Shown piece by piece: positions 10,001 to 20,122 of a stretch of DNA of 64,000 bases (the first letter of the stretch is position 1; every line of letters starts with the position of its first letter). The position numbers and the translations under genes were made by a program. The DNA is from Hyphomicrobiales bacterium (GTDB lineage Bacteria > Pseudomonadota > Alphaproteobacteria > Rhizobiales > Rhizobiaceae), in NCBI GenBank assembly GCA_002401155.1, contig NVSG01000002.1, forward strand, positions 818,599 through 882,598, in the 5' to 3' direction. The notes under the pieces are model-generated. The model was not told where the DNA came from and did not search any database. It was given only the letters and a program-made list of their open reading frames with translations.

Positions 10001-11590
10001 ATGTCTCAGGTTAAAAAATACGATGTAGTGATCATTGGTGGCGGTCCTGTCGGAATGGGGCTGGCAATCGAGCTTGGCCAGCGTGGCATTAAAACGGCAG
10101 TTGTGGAGCGCTATGATACAATTCCGCCAATCCCCAAAGGGCAAAACCTGACCCAGCGCACCACCGAGCATTTTCATTTCTGGGGCGTCGGCGAAGAAAT
10201 CAGTAAAGCGCGCACGGTCCCGCGCGAAACAGACCGCGGCGGCATGACTTGTTACGGTACGCTGCTCACTGATTATCACCATGATTGGTTGATGCGCGAA
10301 GCTGTGCGGCCTTATTATTTTACCGACAATGAGCGTTTGCCCCAATACGCAACTGAAGAAGTATTGCGCCGCCGGGTGGCTGAATTGGATTGTGTCGATG
10401 TGATGCTTGGCTGGACGGCAAAATCCGTTGCGGGCAAGGGGAGCGAGGTTAGCGCCGAAATCCATAATCGCGCCACAGGGGAAACAAGAGAGCTAGCGGG
10501 AAAATATCTGGTTGGCTCCGACGGCAGCAATTCGGTAGTGCGCGATCAATCAGGCATTGCCCAATCGCGCTCTCACCACGATAAGCTAATGGTGCTTCTG
10601 GTTTTTAAATCAAAAGAATTGCACGAGTTGCTCAAACGCTATCCCGGGAAATCCTTCTATAACGTGCTGAATCCCGAGCTTGAGGGATATTGGCTGTTTT
10701 TTGGGCGCGTTGATCAGAACAGTACATGGTTTTTCCATGCACCGGTTCCGCGTGGAACCACCAAGGATAATTTTGATTTCCCGGCCTATCTACACAAGGC
10801 CGTTGGCGCGGAATTCGATTTGGAGATCGAGCGGGTAGGGTTCTGGGATTTGCGCGTTTCCATTGCGCAGGACTATCGAAAAGGTAACATTTTCCTTGCC
10901 GGTGATGCCGCCCACAGTCACCCACCCTATGGCGGATTCGGCATCAATACCGGCTTTGAAGATGCCAGAAACCTTGGCTGGAAACTGGCCGCCCATCTAA
11001 AAGGGTGGGGCGGTGCGGCACTGCTAGATAGCTATGATATGGAACGGCGCCCTGTATTTGAATCTACCGCGCGGGATTTCATTGAGAATTACATTGAAAC
11101 CGATAAGGCATTCCTTAACGATTTTAATCCGGATAAAAACCTCGAAGCATTCGAGGAGGCGTGGTCTGGTCGCAGCTCCGGTCCCGCAAAGGATGTGGCT
11201 AATTTCGAACCAAATTACGAAGGCTCTGACGTGGTTTTTGCACCCCAAGGCGGTAAAAGCAGCGCTGTTGGACAACATGTGTTCTCAGCACGAGCAGGCC
11301 ACCATCTCGCCCCCCAAATACTGTCGAACGGACGTAATGTTTATGAAGAACTGGGCGACGGTTTCACCCTGATTGCTTTGGATGCAGACAGCGAAGATAT
11401 CAGCGCCTTAAAGAAAACCGCAGACAGTCTCGGTATTCCGTTCAAAATCATCAAGGATACGTTCGAGGGTGGGCGCGAAAAATACGAACGCCGCATGATC
11501 CTCGTTCGCCCGGACCAGTTTGTTACATGGACCGGAGATCAATTAGAACAAGATGCAGCTACAATCTTACGGAAAGCCTGCGGCTTCTAG
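10001..11590 (+). CDS. FAD-dependent monooxygenase (MhpA/phenol hydroxylase-like)
   Basis: 'VVIIGGGPVGMGLAIELGQRG' and 'NIFLAGDAAHSHPPYGGFGINTGFEDARNLGWKLA'. Confidence 0.85.
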   Translation: MSQVKKYDVVIIGGGPVGMGLAIELGQRGIKTAVVERYDTIPPIPKGQNLTQRTTEHFHFWGVGEEISKARTVPRETDRGGMTCYGTLLTDYHHDWLMREAVRPYYFTDNERLPQYATEEVLRRRVAELDCVDVMLGWTAKSVAGKGSEVSAEIHNRATGETRELAGKYLVGSDGSNSVVRDQSGIAQSRSHHDKLMVLLVFKSKELHELLKRYPGKSFYNVLNPELEGYWLFFGRVDQNSTWFFHAPVPRGTTKDNFDFPAYLHKAVGAEFDLEIERVGFWDLRVSIAQDYRKGNIFLAGDAAHSHPPYGGFGINTGFEDARNLGWKLAAHLKGWGGAALLDSYDMERRPVFESTARDFIENYIETDKAFLNDFNPDKNLEAFEEAWSGRSSGPAKDVANFEPNYEGSDVVFAPQGGKSSAVGQHVFSARAGHHLAPQILSNGRNVYEELGDGFTLIALDADSEDISALKKTADSLGIPFKIIKDTFEGGREKYERRMILVRPDQFVTWTGDQLEQDAATILRKACGF

Positions 11591-11723
11591 AGGGTATCCG
11601 TTTTTACAAAGAGCAGCGTTCAAGGCGGCAAAGAGCTGCTCGGGCTAATGCGCCGCCCATGCGAAGCTTGGATATGCCTTAAGCCAAGGAAAGCCTAAAT
11701 AGATTTCGTGAAACGGAAGCTGT

Positions 11724-12575
11724 TTAAGCGCTCAATTGCCTGGCCAGTTGTGGAATATGATCCAGATTGATCACTTCGGCAGCATTGATGTGTCCTTCTG
11801 GACGTCCAAGATAGAACCCTTGCAGATAGCCGATGGGTGTGTCCAGCGCAAAGCCGATATCTGCCTCAGTTTCAACGCCCTCATAAACAATATCAATACC
11901 CATTTGATTGAACTGCGAAATCATGTTTCGGGCAAGTTGATCGGTTGCCAGTGTCTGCCGCATTTCAAGGCACCATAGGCGGTCAAGTTTGACGATATCG
12001 GCCTGAAGGGCACACACCCGTTCGAAATCCGAATGCCCGACACCAAAATCATCGATTGCCACACGAATGCCCGCGTCCTGAAAACGCTTGGCTATGACGG
12101 TTAGCAATTCCAGACTATCAACCGGATGTTCCGTTATCTCGCAAACCATTTGCGATGGATGGAGACCAAGTTCCGTTATTTTATCTGCTAAAATAGTGAC
12201 TTCCTGATCAGATTTCGCAAAATTCTTAAAACTGGTAGGGGTCAGATTCACAAAAATCTGCTTGCCGTTGTGATTTCCTGCAGCAAAATTACGAAGGTGA
12301 AGCGCGCGACAAAGCCAATCCACAAAAAAGCGATCTTCCGGTTGGACGCTAGCAAAAAAATCAGGTGGGATGATGTTTTTTTCGCTGTCAAAAACGCGCA
12401 CAAGTGCCTCGTAACCGATCAATTCAGCCTGACGATCTTGTGTTTTATAAATTGGCTGAAAAACACTTTTCAGCTTATATTCCATATACTTACCGATGAA
12501 GGTGCCGTCATCAGTTTTGGAAATCGCATCCTCGACCAAGTAAGGCCTGTGTGTTGATGTGGAAAGATATGCCAT
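11724..12575 (-). CDS. EAL domain c-di-GMP phosphodiesterase
   Basis: 'IGYEALVRV', 'IDDFGVGHSDFERV', 'YEGVETEADI.. YLQGFYLGRP'. Confidence 0.85.
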   Translation of the reverse strand: MAYLSTSTHRPYLVEDAISKTDDGTFIGKYMEYKLKSVFQPIYKTQDRQAELIGYEALVRVFDSEKNIIPPDFFASVQPEDRFFVDWLCRALHLRNFAAGNHNGKQIFVNLTPTSFKNFAKSDQEVTILADKITELGLHPSQMVCEITEHPVDSLELLTVIAKRFQDAGIRVAIDDFGVGHSDFERVCALQADIVKLDRLWCLEMRQTLATDQLARNMISQFNQMGIDIVYEGVETEADIGFALDTPIGYLQGFYLGRPEGHINAAEVINLDHIPQLARQLSA

Positions 12576-12859
12576 AAGATTTACCCGCCGAAACTCATCT
12601 GAACAGAGGCAGACAGATATTTACTCTGCCTCTGGTAGTACCATCCATCTACCCCCTTGATAGTCGTCCGGTCCTAGTTTTATACCAGAAGTTGGTAAAT
12701 AAATCACCAAGTAGAACCTCTCATCCACCGCTCAATTGCCATCGGTAGCAAGCGGCTTGTTTGTCACACTTGATTGGATGACGTGGATGCCGCTATCATG
12801 ATGTAATCATTGAATTTACCGATCAATTATTCTGGTTTGGTAGCATAAGAGGAAATACA

Positions 12860-14029
12860 ATGCGGACCCAAGTTTGCATCATTGGCGGGGGGCCATCTGG
12901 CCTTCTTTTATCGCAGCTTTTGCATCTCAAAGGCATCGACACCATCGTTTTGGAGCGAAAAACGCGCGAATACGTGCTCGGCAGAGTTCGCGCTGGCGTG
13001 TTGGAAAAAGGGTTTGTCGAACTGATGCGCGAGGCCGGTGTCGCAGAGCGGATGGACAAAGATGGTTTTGTCCATGACGGCACACTGTTTGCCTATGATG
13101 ACCAGCAATTTCGCATCGATTTCACCAAACACACTAACACCCCGGTGATTGTTTATGGCCAAACAGAGCTAACCCGCGATCTTTACGATGCGCGGGAGGC
13201 GGTAGACGGGAAACTGATTTTTAACGTTGAAAATGTTTCGATCAATGATGCCGACACGAATACCCCTAATGTGACTTATCGTGTGGATGGCGTTGAACAT
13301 CGCATCGACTGCGATTATGTGGCCGGCTGCGATGGTTTTCACGGAGTCTCACGCCAGACAATTCCATCTTCGGTACGCCGTGATTATGAAAAAGTCTTCC
13401 CGTTCGGCTGGCTCGGAATTTTGTCCGAAACCCCGCCGGTCAGCCACGAATTGATATATTCAAATTCCGATAATGGCTTTGCTCTATGTTCCATGCGCAA
13501 CGCAAATCTCAGTCGTTATTATATCCAGTGCTCGCTTTCCGACAGCCCTGATGATTGGACCGATGAAGCATTTTGGGATGAGCTTAAACGCCGCATCCCG
13601 GAAGAGGTTGCGGACAAACTTGTCACTGGTCCCTCGATTGAAAAATCCATAGCGCCGCTGCGTTCCTTCGTCACCGAACCTATGCGGTGGGGGCGGTTAT
13701 TCTTGTGCGGAGACGCTGCCCACATCGTGCCGCCAACCGGAGCAAAAGGCCTGAACACTGCGGCCTCGGATATTCACTATCTCTACCATGGCCTGGTGCA
13801 TCTTTACCAAGACAATGACACCAGCGGGCTGGACAATTATTCCCAAAAAGCACTGTCCCGAATCTGGAAAGCTGAGCGCTTTTCCTGGTGGATGACAAAC
13901 CTGTTGCATCGCTTCCCGGAGCAGAGTGCTTTCGATCTCAAAATACAGCGTGCCGACCTTGAATTTCTGCAAAGCAATGATGCCGCGCAAAAGGCGCTGG
14001 CGGAAAATTACGTTGGACTTCCTTATTGA
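12860..14029 (+). CDS. pobA: 4-hydroxybenzoate 3-monooxygenase
   Basis: 'RTQVCIIGGGPSGLLLSQLLHLKGIDTIVLERKTREYVLGRVRAGVLE', 'LCGDAAHIVPPTGAKGLNTAASDIHYL'. Confidence 0.9.
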   Translation: MRTQVCIIGGGPSGLLLSQLLHLKGIDTIVLERKTREYVLGRVRAGVLEKGFVELMREAGVAERMDKDGFVHDGTLFAYDDQQFRIDFTKHTNTPVIVYGQTELTRDLYDAREAVDGKLIFNVENVSINDADTNTPNVTYRVDGVEHRIDCDYVAGCDGFHGVSRQTIPSSVRRDYEKVFPFGWLGILSETPPVSHELIYSNSDNGFALCSMRNANLSRYYIQCSLSDSPDDWTDEAFWDELKRRIPEEVADKLVTGPSIEKSIAPLRSFVTEPMRWGRLFLCGDAAHIVPPTGAKGLNTAASDIHYLYHGLVHLYQDNDTSGLDNYSQKALSRIWKAERFSWWMTNLLHRFPEQSAFDLKIQRADLEFLQSNDAAQKALAENYVGLPY

Positions 14030-14075
14030 ATCAATCCAAGAGAAGTGAATGGTAAGTAATTCAATTCATTAAGAA

Positions 14076-15203
14076 TTACCAACCGCCTATGCGGCTCCAT
14101 TCGCCGATGATCTTATCGCCCTCAATGACCGTATAGCTGTCATAGGGAGCGGCGGTGATGCAGGTATGATTAGGCAAAATGCGCACCATTGAACCAATCG
14201 GCAGAAGCTCAAACATGGCATCATCATCAACTGGAATAATGCCGTGTTCCTGATAGACAGCATCAACGGAAAGCGTGCCGATGCGCTCCAGAGTTGAGGC
14301 ATCGCAAACATAACCATATTTGGCATCGGGCAGATTTTTGTTAGCGCCGATATCTTTCGATATCGCCAATGCGCCGGCATCAATAACAATGGTTTTCGCC
14401 CCGCGATTATGTCCGATTACGGTAGCAAGAACGCTCACGGCAATATCGTCTAATTCGCAGACATTTAAAGCGTATTGCATCAGATCCCAGAACAGATATA
14501 CGCCAGCGCGAGCCTCGGTTACACCATCCAGATGCTCCGCCCAAAGGACGGTTGGGCTGGAACCTACACTGACGATTTCGCACTCAATGCCCAAGTCAGA
14601 TAATCGTTTGGCCGCATGGGTCACAGCATGCCGTTCGCTCTCTGCGACTTTTACAACTTCGCTGCGCTCGCCTGCTAAATATGAATGCCCGCCATGGGTC
14701 ATGATCCCTTTGAAATGGGTGCGGTCACCAGCGCTCAGCACTTGAGCAATCTCGATCAGTTCTGTGCTGTCATAGGGAAGGCCGCTGCGGTGTTCGCCGC
14801 AATCCACTTCAATCACGAATGCCAGATCGCAGTCATTGGCGGTCGCATAGGACACCGCTTCATTGGCAACCCAAAGGCTATCGGTGGCAAGGATGATTTG
14901 TTGGCCACTGGCCTCGAAAATACGTTTCACCCGCGCAAATTTATTCGGCGTGATCGCCGCGGCCAGCATGATATTGGAAAAGCCGTTATTGGCGAAATAT
15001 TCAGCTTCCTTGAGCGTCGAAACCGTGATGCCGGTCATATCGCCATCCTTGGCAATCTTGCCAACTTCAACGCTTTTCGGGGTTTTTAAATGAGGCCGCA
15101 GCTTCACGCCCAATTCCTTCGCACGCTCCATAAACAGGCGGGAATTTTTGATCAAACGCCCACGATCAAGAATGAGACGTGGTGTTTCCATATTTTCAAA
15201 CAT
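14076..15203 (-). CDS. DSD1-family PLP enzyme (D-threonine aldolase / alanine-racemase-fold)
   Basis: 'ETPRLILDRGRLIKN...LRPHLKTPKSVEVGKI', 'VEVDCGEHRSGL', 'LPNHTCITAAPYDSYTVIEGD'. Confidence 0.8.
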   Translation of the reverse strand: MFENMETPRLILDRGRLIKNSRLFMERAKELGVKLRPHLKTPKSVEVGKIAKDGDMTGITVSTLKEAEYFANNGFSNIMLAAAITPNKFARVKRIFEASGQQIILATDSLWVANEAVSYATANDCDLAFVIEVDCGEHRSGLPYDSTELIEIAQVLSAGDRTHFKGIMTHGGHSYLAGERSEVVKVAESERHAVTHAAKRLSDLGIECEIVSVGSSPTVLWAEHLDGVTEARAGVYLFWDLMQYALNVCELDDIAVSVLATVIGHNRGAKTIVIDAGALAISKDIGANKNLPDAKYGYVCDASTLERIGTLSVDAVYQEHGIIPVDDDAMFELLPIGSMVRILPNHTCITAAPYDSYTVIEGDKIIGEWSRIGGW

Positions 15204-15212
15204 TTAAATTCC

Positions 15213-15917
15213 CTAAATTGGTCTGATCACCGGCTCCGGTGTGCCATCCCATTCAAATTGCCATAGATCCCCATGCCGGATGTTTTGAATGATGTGAGGC
15301 CGGAAGGCCGCAAGACATTGACCGTTTTTATATCTGCTTGAAGGATAGAGCACTCCATTGCCATCATTTTGCAAGATATTTCTGGCCAAAGTCTGGCCTG
15401 CCGGATAAGCGGTTTCCGGTTCTGATTGCAGAAAATCTTCGGTGCCATTGCCGCCAAGGTCATAAAGTGTTGTCGTGAACCCGGCCAGAATCTCGCGGTA
15501 ATTGGTGATGTTTTCATACACCCCCACATTATCGAGTTCGCGGGTGAGATGAAACGCAACCTCCGCCTGACAAGTCTCGGCAGCATTGTCGCCATAACAG
15601 GCATACCATGCGCCGCGCTCGGAAGAGTTGAAACGGTTTCCCGTCGTGCGGGTGTAGCAGAAAGCCGCGTTGATATAGGACGAGCCAAATCCATTGATTT
15701 CGCTCAATAATTCTGCCGGATTGACACCGGAAGGTACGGCCACAAGGGAGTTATGCCGCGCCGACGTCATCATTTCGACTTCGGCCAGAATGCTCAAATC
15801 TTCCTCATTATCGGCCAGAGGCGAAAGGGCAGGCTCATCAATATAGGCGGTCGAAATCAGCCGCAGCGTGGTCTGCTCGGTGAAATCAACAAGAGGAATA
15901 TCCGCCAGATCAATCAA
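15213..15917 (-). CDS. RES domain toxin
   Basis: RES-like layout 'YINAAFCYTRTTGNRFNSSERGAWYACYGDNAAETCQAEVAFHL...'; overlaps the upstream Xre-like gene by 4 nt. Confidence 0.8.
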   Translation of the reverse strand: MIDLADIPLVDFTEQTTLRLISTAYIDEPALSPLADNEEDLSILAEVEMMTSARHNSLVAVPSGVNPAELLSEINGFGSSYINAAFCYTRTTGNRFNSSERGAWYACYGDNAAETCQAEVAFHLTRELDNVGVYENITNYREILAGFTTTLYDLGGNGTEDFLQSEPETAYPAGQTLARNILQNDGNGVLYPSSRYKNGQCLAAFRPHIIQNIRHGDLWQFEWDGTPEPVIRPI

Positions 15918-16384
15918 ACCCCACCTCGCAAAGCATCAACATGCTGGCGAACCGCCATCATGGCGGGAATTCCGCCTGAAATCATGATTTGCACGGGGCT
16001 ATGGCCATTAAAGCCCGGCCCCTGATTGGCGCTCTTGGCCCAACCATAGGTGAGGGGGCCGTTGAACAGCAGACGCAATCCCTTGAATATGCCGATAATC
16101 AGGCTGGCTCTGGTGACCTTGTCCTGATCCAGACGCCCCTTGTAATTGCCAGCCTTCATGCGGTTCCACGTGGCAATCGGCACGTCAAACAGGCTGGCAG
16201 CCTCCTGATTGGTCAATTTCCACGCTTCTGATGTTCTCACAACAGCCTTGGTAATGGCTTCGATCTTGTTGGCTTCAACAACGGGATAAACTGAAGGAAC
16301 ATGGATTATGTTTGATGCAGCGGCGGGCACGGTGATTACTCCATATGAATATAATATATCTATCATATGATATGAATTGAGCAA
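15914..16384 (-). CDS. antitoxin Xre/MbcA/ParS toxin-binding domain protein
   Basis: 'NQEAASLFDVPIATWNRMKAGNYKGRLDQDKVTRASLIIGIFKGLRLLFNG'. Confidence 0.8.
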   Translation of the reverse strand: MLNSYHMIDILYSYGVITVPAAASNIIHVPSVYPVVEANKIEAITKAVVRTSEAWKLTNQEAASLFDVPIATWNRMKAGNYKGRLDQDKVTRASLIIGIFKGLRLLFNGPLTYGWAKSANQGPGFNGHSPVQIMISGGIPAMMAVRQHVDALRGGV

Positions 16385-16560
16385 ATGTCAAGGGTGGAAC
16401 TAATCAAGCCAGAGGATGCGGAGAAGCGAACGATGGTTATGGCCATTGCCGACACGGGTTTTAGAAAGTTCCGCTCCCGGTTTCTTGACAGAGCCTACCA
16501 AATCCATATAGTTGTTTAATACAACTATATTCCCAGCCGAACGCCTATTACGAGATATCC

Positions 16561-17154
16561 ATGCCGGATTTATTCATGTCGCTCATCACCTTCGCGCTCA
16601 TCGCAACAATCTCGCCGGGTGGTGCCACCACGCTGGCAACCGCATCCGGCGTCCAGTTCGGTCTGGTGCGAAGCATCCCGCTGATTTGCGGCATCGCTTT
16701 CGGACTTGCTTCTTTAAACGGTGCCGTGAGCGGTGGTCTCGGCGGATTGATCAAGACCTTCCCGCAAATCCAGCTCGCGTTGAAAATATTCGGTTCGGCC
16801 TATCTATTGTGGCTGGCATGGACCATCGGACAACAGGGCGCCCCTAAAAGTTCCGGTAACGCCGACACCCCCATAGGGTTCATGAAGGGCCTGCTCCTCC
16901 TGTGGCTAAATCCAAAAGGATGGACCATGGCGGTATCCGCCGCCGCAGCTTTTGCAAGCCTGTCAGATAGCCCTCAACGCCTCGCCATTCTCCTTGGCGC
17001 GGTTTTTGGATCGGCAGCATTGTTGTCACTGACGCTTTGGTGCATAGGTGGCCAATGGCTTTCACTCTTCCTGAAGACAGAAAAGCAATGGCGCTACGTA
17101 AATATCGCATTGGGTCTGTTGCTCGCGATCTCAATCATTCCCATGTGGCGGTGA
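16561..17154 (+). CDS. LysE family transporter
   Basis: 'ISPGGATTLATASGVQFGLVRSIPLICGIAFGL...LWLNPKGWTMAVSAAAAF'. Confidence 0.85.
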   Translation: MPDLFMSLITFALIATISPGGATTLATASGVQFGLVRSIPLICGIAFGLASLNGAVSGGLGGLIKTFPQIQLALKIFGSAYLLWLAWTIGQQGAPKSSGNADTPIGFMKGLLLLWLNPKGWTMAVSAAAAFASLSDSPQRLAILLGAVFGSAALLSLTLWCIGGQWLSLFLKTEKQWRYVNIALGLLLAISIIPMWR

Positions 17155-17167
17155 ACGGTTTGGCCAG

Positions 17168-18082
17168 ATGATCAATCTTCCCCGCGAAACATTGGCCCTT
17201 CTGGCCGCAATGCTCACCGGTATTTTGGTGGGCGCTTCAATGGTAGCCATTCGCCATATATCGCAGGATATCGGCCCCGGTTCGCAAGCCTTCCTTCGTT
17301 ATTCGATCGCCTATCTCTGCGTGCTGCCATTCTTGCTTAGAGCAAAAGACGTCCACATCGCGCGTAAAGATATGATCGCTGTTACGATGATCGGCGTTGT
17401 GCAATTCGCCGTGGTGGTCGTGCTGCTCAATTTCGGCCTGCAATACATGTCGGCGGCACGCGCAGCATTGATTTTCGCCTCCTTTCCATTGCTCACCATG
17501 CTCGTGGGCGTCGCTATGAAAAGGGAACAATTCACCCGCGCAAAAGGCATCGGCGTCGGCCTGACAATTCTCGGAGTGGGGCTAACCATAGGCGAGGGCC
17601 TATCGGCGCATGCCGGTGAAAACGAGCTGTTAGGAGCGCTCGCCGTCCTTGCATCCGCTCTTTGCGGTGCAATTTGCTCAGTGCTCTATCGCCCATATCT
17701 TTCCCGCTCATCAACCCTTGCCATCGGCTCTCTATCCATGGCGGCATCAATCGGCTTTCTCTTTCTGCTTGCATTAGGTGAGGGGCTGTTTGCAGATTTC
17801 AATTCAATTGTCGCGAAAACATGGGAATCGGTGCTGTTCATCGGCGTTTCCAGCGCTATCGCCTATATGGCATGGCTTTGGGCATTGCGACACACAGACC
17901 CAACCCGCGTCAGCATTTTTCTGTCGCTCAGCCCGGTAACTGCAACATTCCTCGGCTATTTGATGCTTGGTGAAACCGTCTCGATTTCAACGGGTATAGG
18001 TATTGTAACCATCATCATCGGCCTGTGGGTGGCCACCAGAAAACCATCCTTAAGAAAATTGGACGCTAACCCGGCCGAATAG
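17168..18082 (+). CDS. DMT/EamA family transporter
   Basis: Ten hydrophobic helices; 'FLRYSIAYLCVLPFLL', 'FLSLSPVTATFLGYLMLGETVS'. Confidence 0.85.
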   Translation: MINLPRETLALLAAMLTGILVGASMVAIRHISQDIGPGSQAFLRYSIAYLCVLPFLLRAKDVHIARKDMIAVTMIGVVQFAVVVVLLNFGLQYMSAARAALIFASFPLLTMLVGVAMKREQFTRAKGIGVGLTILGVGLTIGEGLSAHAGENELLGALAVLASALCGAICSVLYRPYLSRSSTLAIGSLSMAASIGFLFLLALGEGLFADFNSIVAKTWESVLFIGVSSAIAYMAWLWALRHTDPTRVSIFLSLSPVTATFLGYLMLGETVSISTGIGIVTIIIGLWVATRKPSLRKLDANPAE

Positions 18083-18829
18083 GCCAAAATCAGCAACGAA
18101 TTCATCGCCCGGCTCAATTGGCACAGGATCGGTGGATGTGCCGGTCATCACGAACTCTCCGGCTTTCAGTGTAATCCCCATTTGGGATAATTCATTGACC
18201 AGCCAAGTCAGAGCAATACGCGGATCACCCAACACATTTGCCCCGGTCCCTTGCTTGTTTTGCGATTGCGTTTGGCCGGTAACGGCATGGGCAGAAAGAT
18301 CAACATTGCGCCAGTCTTCGCACTCGTGCCCCAGATAAAAATCATGGGCGCAAGCATTATCGGCAATCAATTGATCCGCACCAACGGCTGCAAAATCCTC
18401 AAATCGCGAATCTGGAACCTCAATCGAAAGATGCATTGCCCCAACCGCTTCCATTACCTCTTCAACCAAATAGGGGGTATCGCGCGGCGGAAGATCACGC
18501 GCCATCTTGAAAGCAAATTCCGCTTCCGCTACGCGCATCTTATTGGTCGCCAGAGAACAACCTTCGCCAGAACGAATCTGGCGCTCCGCCAACAAACGCC
18601 CGGCAATAGGACCATCAAGCCCGATATGAGCCTGACCCGCAGCACTGGTTGCAGCTATCTTCCAGCCAATCAAAGGCTGGGTGCTGAGCTGTTCAACACG
18701 GGCCTGAATGGCGTATCCATCCATCCGGTTTTGAGGGCGAATACCCTCATCCAAAGCTGGAATTTTTACGTCGGATTTCCAGCTGTCTAATATCAATGCT
18801 GAAGCTTTGTCTTGTTGTTCTGTGCCCAT
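18050..18829 (-). CDS. 2-keto-4-pentenoate hydratase / FAH-like
   Basis: 'YAIQARVEQLSTQPLIGWKIAATSAAGQAHIGLDGPIAGRLL', 'GEFVMTGTSTDPVPIEPGDEFVADFG'. Confidence 0.8.
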   Translation of the reverse strand: MGTEQQDKASALILDSWKSDVKIPALDEGIRPQNRMDGYAIQARVEQLSTQPLIGWKIAATSAAGQAHIGLDGPIAGRLLAERQIRSGEGCSLATNKMRVAEAEFAFKMARDLPPRDTPYLVEEVMEAVGAMHLSIEVPDSRFEDFAAVGADQLIADNACAHDFYLGHECEDWRNVDLSAHAVTGQTQSQNKQGTGANVLGDPRIALTWLVNELSQMGITLKAGEFVMTGTSTDPVPIEPGDEFVADFGLFGRVSVQFS

Positions 18830-18957
18830 GCTAAAATTCCCTTACTACAATTAGGTAGCCAAGTTTTAATGCCCCGGAGAAATTGACACAACCGGTTTTG
18901 GTCGTAATTATACACATGATAAATAAGTACAGAATCCAAATCACGAAAGACCGGCAA

Positions 18958-20121
18958 ATGACTGTAATGAATCAGACTTCTGGTCTTGATGTAGATCGTC
19001 TATCCCACCTCGAAAAAGTAATTTCAGAAGATATCGCCGCCAAGAGATATTGGGGTGCCCGCATCATCGTAGCGCGTCATGGCGAGATCGGGCTTGATGC
19101 AACCATCGGTCACGCAGACGAAGCAGGCGAACGACCGGTGGAAGATGACAGTGTATTTACCCTGTTTTCAATGTCCAAGGGCATGACCAATACGCTTGCC
19201 CTTCGAGCAATTGAACTGGGGCAGTTTTCACTGGCCACAAAGGTCACCGATATCATCCCGGAATTTGGCGTTGGCAATAACGAAACCATCACAGTGCTTC
19301 ATCTTTTGAACCACACTTCCGGTCTGCCGTTCACCTTCAAGCTGAAGGATGAAATGCCCATCGATATCCTTGAAGATATGATCCGCGTGACTTGCGAAAC
19401 CATCCAGTCGGTCGAGAAGCCGGGGGTGACTTGCAATTATTCCCCCATGCTAAATCAGCTTTTGCTTGGTGAGATGTTGCGCCGGACCGATCCGAAAAAG
19501 CGGGCATTCCGCGATATCATGCATGAGGACTTATTCGAGCCTTTGGGCATGACCAGCAGCGCATTCGGCCTGCGCAAGGATTTGAAGGACCGGCACTTAT
19601 TTCCTGATTTTCGCGGCAATTCTCCAATGAACCACATCGGCAGCAGCGGCCATGGCGAGAATGGCGCGTTCCGCGAGGAATTTGCTGAAATGCCATGGGT
19701 AGGCGCAGTTTCAACCGCGCCCGATCTGCATCGGTTAGCCGAAATGCTGCGCAATGAAGGAGCGCTTGATGGCGCACGCATCCTCTCGCCAGCCATCGTC
19801 AAAAAAGCCCGGCAGAACCACACTGGCGAACTACCCAATCAGCTCTATAAAATGCTTGGCTATAAAGCCGGATGGGAAGAATCTCCCGCCTATGTGGGGC
19901 TGGGTTATATCCTGCGTGGAACCAAAATCACCAACAACTTGATGGGAACCCAAACCTCGCCGGAGACATTTGGCAGTTACGGCGCGGGCAGTACGATCTT
20001 CTGGATTGATCCCGAGCTTGATATGACCTTTGTATGTCTTACGACTGGCCTGCTGCCAGGAATTCCAAATATCGCTAGGTTCCACCGGCTGGCCGATATT
20101 GCGGTATCAGCAGCTCTTTGA
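18958..20121 (+). CDS. serine hydrolase (beta-lactamase/class C-like)
   Basis: 'FSMSKGMTNTLA' SxxK motif, 'CNYSPMLNQLLLGEML' YxS-like motif. Confidence 0.8.
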   Translation: MTVMNQTSGLDVDRLSHLEKVISEDIAAKRYWGARIIVARHGEIGLDATIGHADEAGERPVEDDSVFTLFSMSKGMTNTLALRAIELGQFSLATKVTDIIPEFGVGNNETITVLHLLNHTSGLPFTFKLKDEMPIDILEDMIRVTCETIQSVEKPGVTCNYSPMLNQLLLGEMLRRTDPKKRAFRDIMHEDLFEPLGMTSSAFGLRKDLKDRHLFPDFRGNSPMNHIGSSGHGENGAFREEFAEMPWVGAVSTAPDLHRLAEMLRNEGALDGARILSPAIVKKARQNHTGELPNQLYKMLGYKAGWEESPAYVGLGYILRGTKITNNLMGTQTSPETFGSYGAGSTIFWIDPELDMTFVCLTTGLLPGIPNIARFHRLADIAVSAAL

Positions 20122-20122
20122 A

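Noticed and set aside
13680-13990. Antisense ORFs within pobA, ilvD-like, hisD-like and other clear genes
   Set aside because: Shadow ORFs; sense-strand proteins have unambiguous family motifs.
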